A stretch of DNA of 64,000 bases, from positions 1,536,277 through 1,600,276 of the forward strand of contig FN649728.1 in assembly GCA_000310025.1 (NCBI GenBank), read 5' to 3'. The translations under genes and the position numbers were made by a program. This DNA is from Ectocarpus siliculosus. Lineage: Eukaryota; Sar; Phaeophyceae; Ectocarpales; Ectocarpaceae. This document shows, in pieces, positions 58,893 through 64,000 of the stretch; position 1 is the stretch's first letter, and each line of letters opens with the position of its first letter. The notes beneath the pieces were generated by a model. It had not been told where the DNA came from. It worked only from the letters and a program-made list of their open reading frames with translations, and did not search any database.

Positions 58893-61711
58893 CTGCAGGC
58901 GCAGCACGCGGGCCAGAGAAAACGTGAGTGGGGTGAATGTCAAGGGATTCAGGGCAGAAAACATTCGCAAGTCGGTTGTGGTCTTGTCGACGAATGAACC
59001 GCAGCCCCATCATGGGGAGATGTGCGCGAACCGTCAGCGTCGTTGTTCAAGGATGGCGCACCATCGTGCAATGGCACGACCAAGCGTACGTTTCTCAGGT
59101 CGCATGGGTTCAGGAGTTTGGCCCGCGTGAGAAACGAGAGACAGGAAGAGGGGTGCTGAGTGGACCTTGTCCAAGACGTACCGTATTGCTTTCTTCGCTC
59201 CGAGAGAAGAGAGATATTCTCGGCTTGTGTCCCTACAGTGCTCGTACGATGCAAACAATGTGCCGAACGTGGAACGAACCGTCGTTGGTTGTTCTTCAAA
59301 GTCTCGACGCTGCGAACATTCGATGTCTGCACTGTTGGGTTTCATCTCAAGGAAACGCTAAACCTTGTCCAACAGTCCCAGCTGTGTGCATCAAAACAAT
59401 AAATAATCTCAAATCGATGATATCGTGCTTCCACTACTTGAGTTCCAGGCGTTGGCGGGGGAGCCATGCATGACAGATACCCCACGTAGAGCTCGATCTT
59501 GCAGCATTGCTGGGCAGAATTTCCGCCCTCGCAAGGCCTGAAGGGCTGCTCTATATGACCTGCCTACGACGGAGTAATTAACTCTCGGGACACATCCAAC
59601 CACACAGAACGCGAATGTGATAGATCGATCTTGATTATTTTGTTACTTCGAAAACTACGAATGAGCATCCACAGATACCACATACATACGACCAGCTAGG
59701 AAGCCCCACAGGAAAACTTGCTCCCATTCTCGCACAGAGCAGCGGTACCTGTCATTATGTCAGCATATTGCGTAGTCTACGTCCACGCATCCCCTCTCAA
59801 ATCAAGCCTGATAACTACACCAATCTATCATCCAAGACAAACAGGCGACACGGTGGGTGCACAAGCATGGTCTCCAGGATACGCAGTTTTGGCATTCGAT
59901 GGGAAACCAGTAGATCGTGGGGCAGCAACATTGTGGTTTCGCTACTACCGCTTTGTTTGTTGCGGATGTCGAGAATTTAGAAATCCAACTATTTAGAAAA
60001 TACATCCTTGGCGGTGCCCTTCCGGACTGCTGTACGCTCCCACTCCCCCTCTACCCCGCTGACCCTTAGGAGACACACACTTCTACATTATTTTCGAGAA
60101 GTCGCCCTAGCTTGAGCAATGCGGTCGGGTAAAATGTGCGCCGTAACAGCAGAGAGGCCTTGTAGACCGAGGTGTGTGAAAACTCCTTTTCGAGCACCAT
60201 CTCCCAGACGAGTTTTTCTTCCGTAAACAAGTCCTGAACCTATGCTCCAGTGGCGGGTACATTCAGCTCGCTACTGACCCACGCTGGTCGATATTGGCAG
60301 AGCCTAGCGATGTGGTGTATTATTGCGGCGTCGCATGCCTTAACAAGTGTAAATGGCAGCCAGAAACGACTCTAGAAGTGTTCTTATAACTAAGCTGCGA
60401 TAGAAGCATCTTGTAGCGGATTCACCGACTACCGGATCTCGAAGGTACGTTGGCGCGTCGCCGCCGTTCTCCACGTGTGACCGCGAATCAAGCGGATTAT
60501 TGACCGACTTCCTACGCCGAAACGAGTTAGATTTTTGATAGATCGTAGGCTGTAATTTTTCAATCTGTGGGGCAAAACGTGAGTGCAAATACGCTTTCCC
60601 CGTTGAATAATTATTACATCCCCCCGTCCATGTGCTGCTGTAGTTACATAATTGCATTTGGTTTGCTTGCCCGCAGTCTATAATCAAGTTGTTTTGTTCC
60701 TTTTCGAAACGCCATTCCTTTAAGTTTTTGTTATGATGTGGGGAACCGGGTGTAGCCTTATCCATCGTTTTGTAAGGGGTGGTGCGATCTGCACATCGCC
60801 AATACTAGCGCGACTTCTTGGTACGGGCTTCACCGCTCCTGTCATCTGGTACATGCCACGGAAGCGCACAGGGTAGAGTCTGCCATACCCGAGTTGGCTG
60901 TACGACGACACCACGTCACCAACACCAATGCCAACACCAGAACCCATACTACTATCATCACCAGCAGGAACCTATTGCGATAACACGTATGATGAATGCA
61001 TTGCACGGCGGACTGAGCATCCCAGCCCGCACAAGCACCTGTCGACCTCGGCATGTGGTCCACGACGTCTCGTGCAACGCTCTAAGAAGATCTTCCCCAA
61101 CATATTTTCTTCTTTAGCACAGTAGTACCGTCATCACTCACCAGCACCTGCACAACATGCCCAGCAACCTCGTGATGTCGGTCTTGCACTTCTACATTTG
61201 TTTGTAGGTGATGTGGAGTCCGCCGCAGCCCAACCTCTGAGTCGAAACGCTATGCACAGGACATCATCCTCGGATGGAGGAGCAAAGATTACCAGACAGC
61301 ACAACAGGTACCGGAACATATTGTGAACGATACAGTCGTGTAGTCCGCGCGCAGCACCGCCAACAGGCTCACTGGAGCTTTTCGACCAAGCGACAGCGTG
61401 CTTGCTGTTTCTTGATTTGGAGAAAGATCCACTTGGCTACACTGCTGCAAATCTCAGCGGGGTCCGACAGCAGAACGCTATGTATGTAATTGTGCCGCGT
61501 TCTTGGCCGAAGAGGAGCACGGCACATCGAACCTGGTTCGTTCGTAAAGTTCTGTTGTATTTTGCTCTTGGCCTAGGATATTTTGGGATGAGGCCTCCAG
61601 CTCCGGCCCGTGGTTCCACCCATACTTTCCTAGCCGTGTGCTGTCCTTGGCCACTGGCCTGGAGCCTGGTTGATTCACCCAAACTTTCTTGTATTCCGCC
61701 ACGTGGATAAA
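58893..61711. other. Region with no recognised gene
   Basis: Open frames occur on both strands, for example a minus-strand frame at 59034-59345 with mixed charged residues and a plus-strand frame at 60818-61117. None shows a known domain or a convincing chain of exons. It may include 5' exons of the VHL-like gene. No repeat was recognised. Confidence 0.4.
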
Positions 61712-63007
61712 TTACGACGGCTTACGGCGAGCACAGGCGGCGAAGTCGGTTTCGAACGCCAGCGATAATGGCTCCTCGTTGGTGGCCGTAAAATTGGCCG
61801 CCCGCTGCCGTTCGGAAGACGGCTCTACGTAGTACTTCGCCATCGACTCTGTTTTCCAACCCCCCATCTGTATGATCTCCTCTATAGCGGAGCCGCCCAT
61901 GGACCGGCTCAACGACCTTCCCACTCGGAACGAGTGCATGGAAAAATGGGCGGGCAGACTGGCCGCCTTGAGGTGCGCCTGAAGGGACGACATCATCTTG
62001 GTCGCCACTAGCTTCGAGTTCCCTCGGTTACCATCGTCCAGAACCGACGGGGACAGGTAGCCCGATGACAAATCCCACCCTACCTGTTGTGTGGCGAGGA
62101 TGTACTCCGCCACGGCTCTAACGGTACATACGTCCCGGTTCGCGCTAGCAAGCACTACAATGACTTTGGTCGAAGCCCGCAAAGTTTTTCCAAAGAGGAA
62201 GTTGAAAATTAACCCTGGGACCCCGGCAGCCGGAGTACATGCGACCCCAACGTTAAGGAGAGGTCAAACCCCCGACGCATGGAATGGTGCGCAAGGGAAA
62301 AGAGAGCGACGTCCCGAGTGATGGCGATGCGTTCCGCCGTAGAATCGGAAGCGAGCGCTCGCACACGCATATTCGGCAGCAACTCCCCGAGGGTGTCCTC
62401 CAGAAGAGGCGCTGCTTGCTTCGCGGTTATTCCTACCCGCTTCTGTTCCTCGGTGGTGAAAGTGCCTAGAGTAGAAACCCTTGCGGAGAGACTCGGCACC
62501 GTATCGCTTTGCGCACGTAACGCCCGGGGAGCAGCTTCGGCGATCGCTCGCCCCCACTCCGGCGCATGTGATATCGTGAACCAACTTCATGCCCTTTCCC
62601 TGGGAGTCCAGATAGCTAAACCAATCGACTACGCGTCCGGGGAAGCGTGAACCCACCCTTTGCTTCCACCGGAATACGATAGCAAAAAAGAGGTCGAATT
62701 CATCGGCCACCCGGTGTTTACGGACTTCCCCGGCCCGCCCACGCATAGCCGTCTCCATCTGCGCCCGCCGAGCGAGCAGTTTATGGCGATCGATGAGAAC
62801 GTGTGCCCCAGAGCCGAGGCGCGGAGAAGGGGCACCGCGGAGCGGTCGAGCAGCGCACTCCCGGCAAATGTTGAACTCAGCGACATTCTCTTGGTTGCAG
62901 TGGACGCAACGCGGGAAGTTAACCAGGTCCCGGACGGAGGCTACCCCTGCGGCCGGAGCAGTCTCCGCCGAACCAAGCAAAAAAAAAAACAGCGGGTGGA
63001 TATCCAC
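61712..63007 (-). pseudogene. Tyrosine recombinase of the YR retroelement, frameshifted
   Basis: The N-terminal part (63007 to ~62490) has a zinc-knuckle-like CVHCNQENVAEFNICREC and a domain with VVDWFSYLDSQGKGMKLVHD. The next part (62499-62209, another frame) has TTEEQKRVGITAKQAAPLLE and the first catalytic Arg region (MRRGFDLS). The last (62182-61712) has HSFRVG (the H-x-x-R pair), GGW and YY (likely nucleophile) before the stop. The frame changes at ~62490 and at ~62190, where the upstream frame ends in TAA. Confidence 0.78.
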
Positions 63008-63240
63008 CTACCGAGATAAGCAAATGCAGTACAACACGATTCATGTTCGAGGGAAATCTACTTCGTATGCCATCATCGCCCAACCTGGGTATCTCCACGT
63101 CTTGAGTATGCCCTCCGCGGAGGGCCATACGAACACTCCGCTTTCATTAATGCCAGCGACATCGACAGAGCGAGTTGTAGCTAAAAGACCTAACACTCGG
63201 AAGGAGCACTACCGCGCGCGCTCGACATTCGGCGAGGTGT

Positions 63241-64000
63241 TCAACTACGTGCCCCGCCATTTCTGGGCGGGGGGAAACAGAAGCCAAGGGCTGGTACATG
63301 GCCGCCCGGTAAGACTGCCACATTCTGCGCAAAGACGTACACGCCCGCAGACCCCCGCGACAGGAATGGAAGCGCCCCTCCGGACGATAATGAACGCTGT
63401 GCTGATGATGTGCAAGCCATTACAGTAAGTCTATGTTGAACGGGCCCAGCTCCTGCCACAGCTTCCGGAAAGCATCCGGTGTAAGTCGGATGGCAGTCTC
63501 CCGTGATGGCCTCGAGATGGCGTCCGCCACACCGTTCTCCGCGGTAGGAACCCACTTCAGGGACAAAAGAAAGCCATACTCTATTTGGAGGTCAAACAGG
63601 CGGATAAGCAACTCGTGTGTAGCGCGGTTCTTCGCCCGACCCCGGTTGAAAGCGCCCACGACTATTGGTTGTCGACGTCAGAACACTTGTGCCCGACGGA
63701 GATAATCCGGGTGTCGTTGGCAGAATTGGAGCAGCAAGTGGTACAGCGCATACATCTCCTTCTGGTTGATGTGCGTCGACATCCACTCCGGGGGGAACAC
63801 CCCTCCCGCTTCGAAAGGGTCTGTCGCGGCGTACAGGACTCCTCCCCACGCCAGAGACGACGCGTCCGATGCCCCTTGGGTGAGGGCTGCCGCGAAGTGT
63901 CGCGCCAGCTGCCACGGGCCCTCGTGCGTGGTAGCCGTAATGTCCAGCCACTTACGCATTTCCCCCATCAAATCTGCGCTCGAGTCTTTTGAAAGATCCA
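63241..64000 (-). pseudogene. RNase H / reverse-transcriptase C-terminal region of the YR retroelement, frameshifted
   Basis: The frame at 63971-63678 encodes SDASSLAWGGVLY and a catalytic-Glu-like INQKEMYAL stretch. It stops, and the match resumes in another frame at 63659-63420 (GAFNRGRAKNRATHELLIRL; WVPTAENGVADAISR, typical of YR-element RNase H). It breaks again after GPFNIDL and resumes at ~63480-63241 (MACTSS…GFCFPPPRNGG). Three frames are needed, so the protein is not intact. Confidence 0.75.

Larger units (their letters stand above)
61712..64000 (-). mobile_element. Degenerate DIRS/Ngaro-like tyrosine-recombinase retrotransposon (3' half, runs off the window)
   Basis: Read on the minus strand, an RNase H region (63.4-64.0 kb) is followed by a tyrosine recombinase (61.7-63.0 kb). 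This order, with no DDE integrase, marks YR retroelements. Coding runs are broken by frame changes, so the copy looks dead unless sequencing errors are responsible. The reverse transcriptase should lie beyond 64000. Terminal repeats are not seen. Confidence 0.8.

Overview
The window is nuclear DNA of an intron-rich eukaryote, most likely a photosynthetic stramenopile and probably a brown alga (Ectocarpus-like). This rests on many short coding exons with GT-AG (some GC-AG) introns of roughly 0.2-2 kb, a GC-rich coding style with poly-Ala/Gly/Ser/Gln tracts, an intron-free eukaryotic tRNA, a tyrosine-recombinase retroelement, and neighbouring genes that alternate strand, a habit reported for Ectocarpus. 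The species is an inference. The assembly has a 100-N gap at 13893-13992 whose two flanks appear to be the same locus read twice.

Layout: (1) 563-1696 (+), 3' exons of a coiled-coil protein that begins outside the window. (2) 4825-19594 (-), a complete 12-exon gene for tepsin, the AP-4 accessory protein (ENTH domain, Gly-rich linker, VHS-like domain, adaptor-motif tail). I joined it exon by exon with matching phases (1018 residues). (3) 20240-28808 (+), a Lys/Ser-rich, EF-hand and coiled-coil protein. A tRNA-Glu(CTC) and two copies of a short inverted-repeat element lie in one of its introns. (4) 29571-41754 (-), a 23-exon gene for a 1042-residue protein with two Tudor-like repeats, a disordered region, a coiled coil and TTC23-like TPR repeats with an embedded EF-hand-like segment. 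Three of its introns are GC-AG. (5) 42981-53972 (+), a 16-exon coiled-coil / EF-hand / Tudor-like / RS-rich protein, head to head with gene 4. A tRNA-derived SINE sits in its first intron. (6) 54803-57741 (-), a DnaJ-type zinc-finger plus C-terminal-domain protein with no J domain found. (7) 58085-58892 (-), a possible VHL beta-domain protein, directly upstream of gene 6 on the same strand. (8) 61712-64000 (-), a frameshifted DIRS/Ngaro-like tyrosine-recombinase retrotransposon that runs off the right edge.

How it fits together: no operon or defence island is visible. Tepsin works with AP-4 in trans-Golgi vesicle sorting. The two Tudor/EF-hand genes share an unusual domain set and a possible bidirectional promoter (41755-42980), so they may act together; that is inference. 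Tepsin and the EF-hand gene also start head to head (19595-20239). Mobile DNA is mostly in introns: a 1.49-kb long-inverted-repeat element in tepsin intron 8, two copies of a ~205-bp inverted-repeat element, two copies of a ~0.45-0.5-kb element with telomere-like internal motifs, and the SINE.
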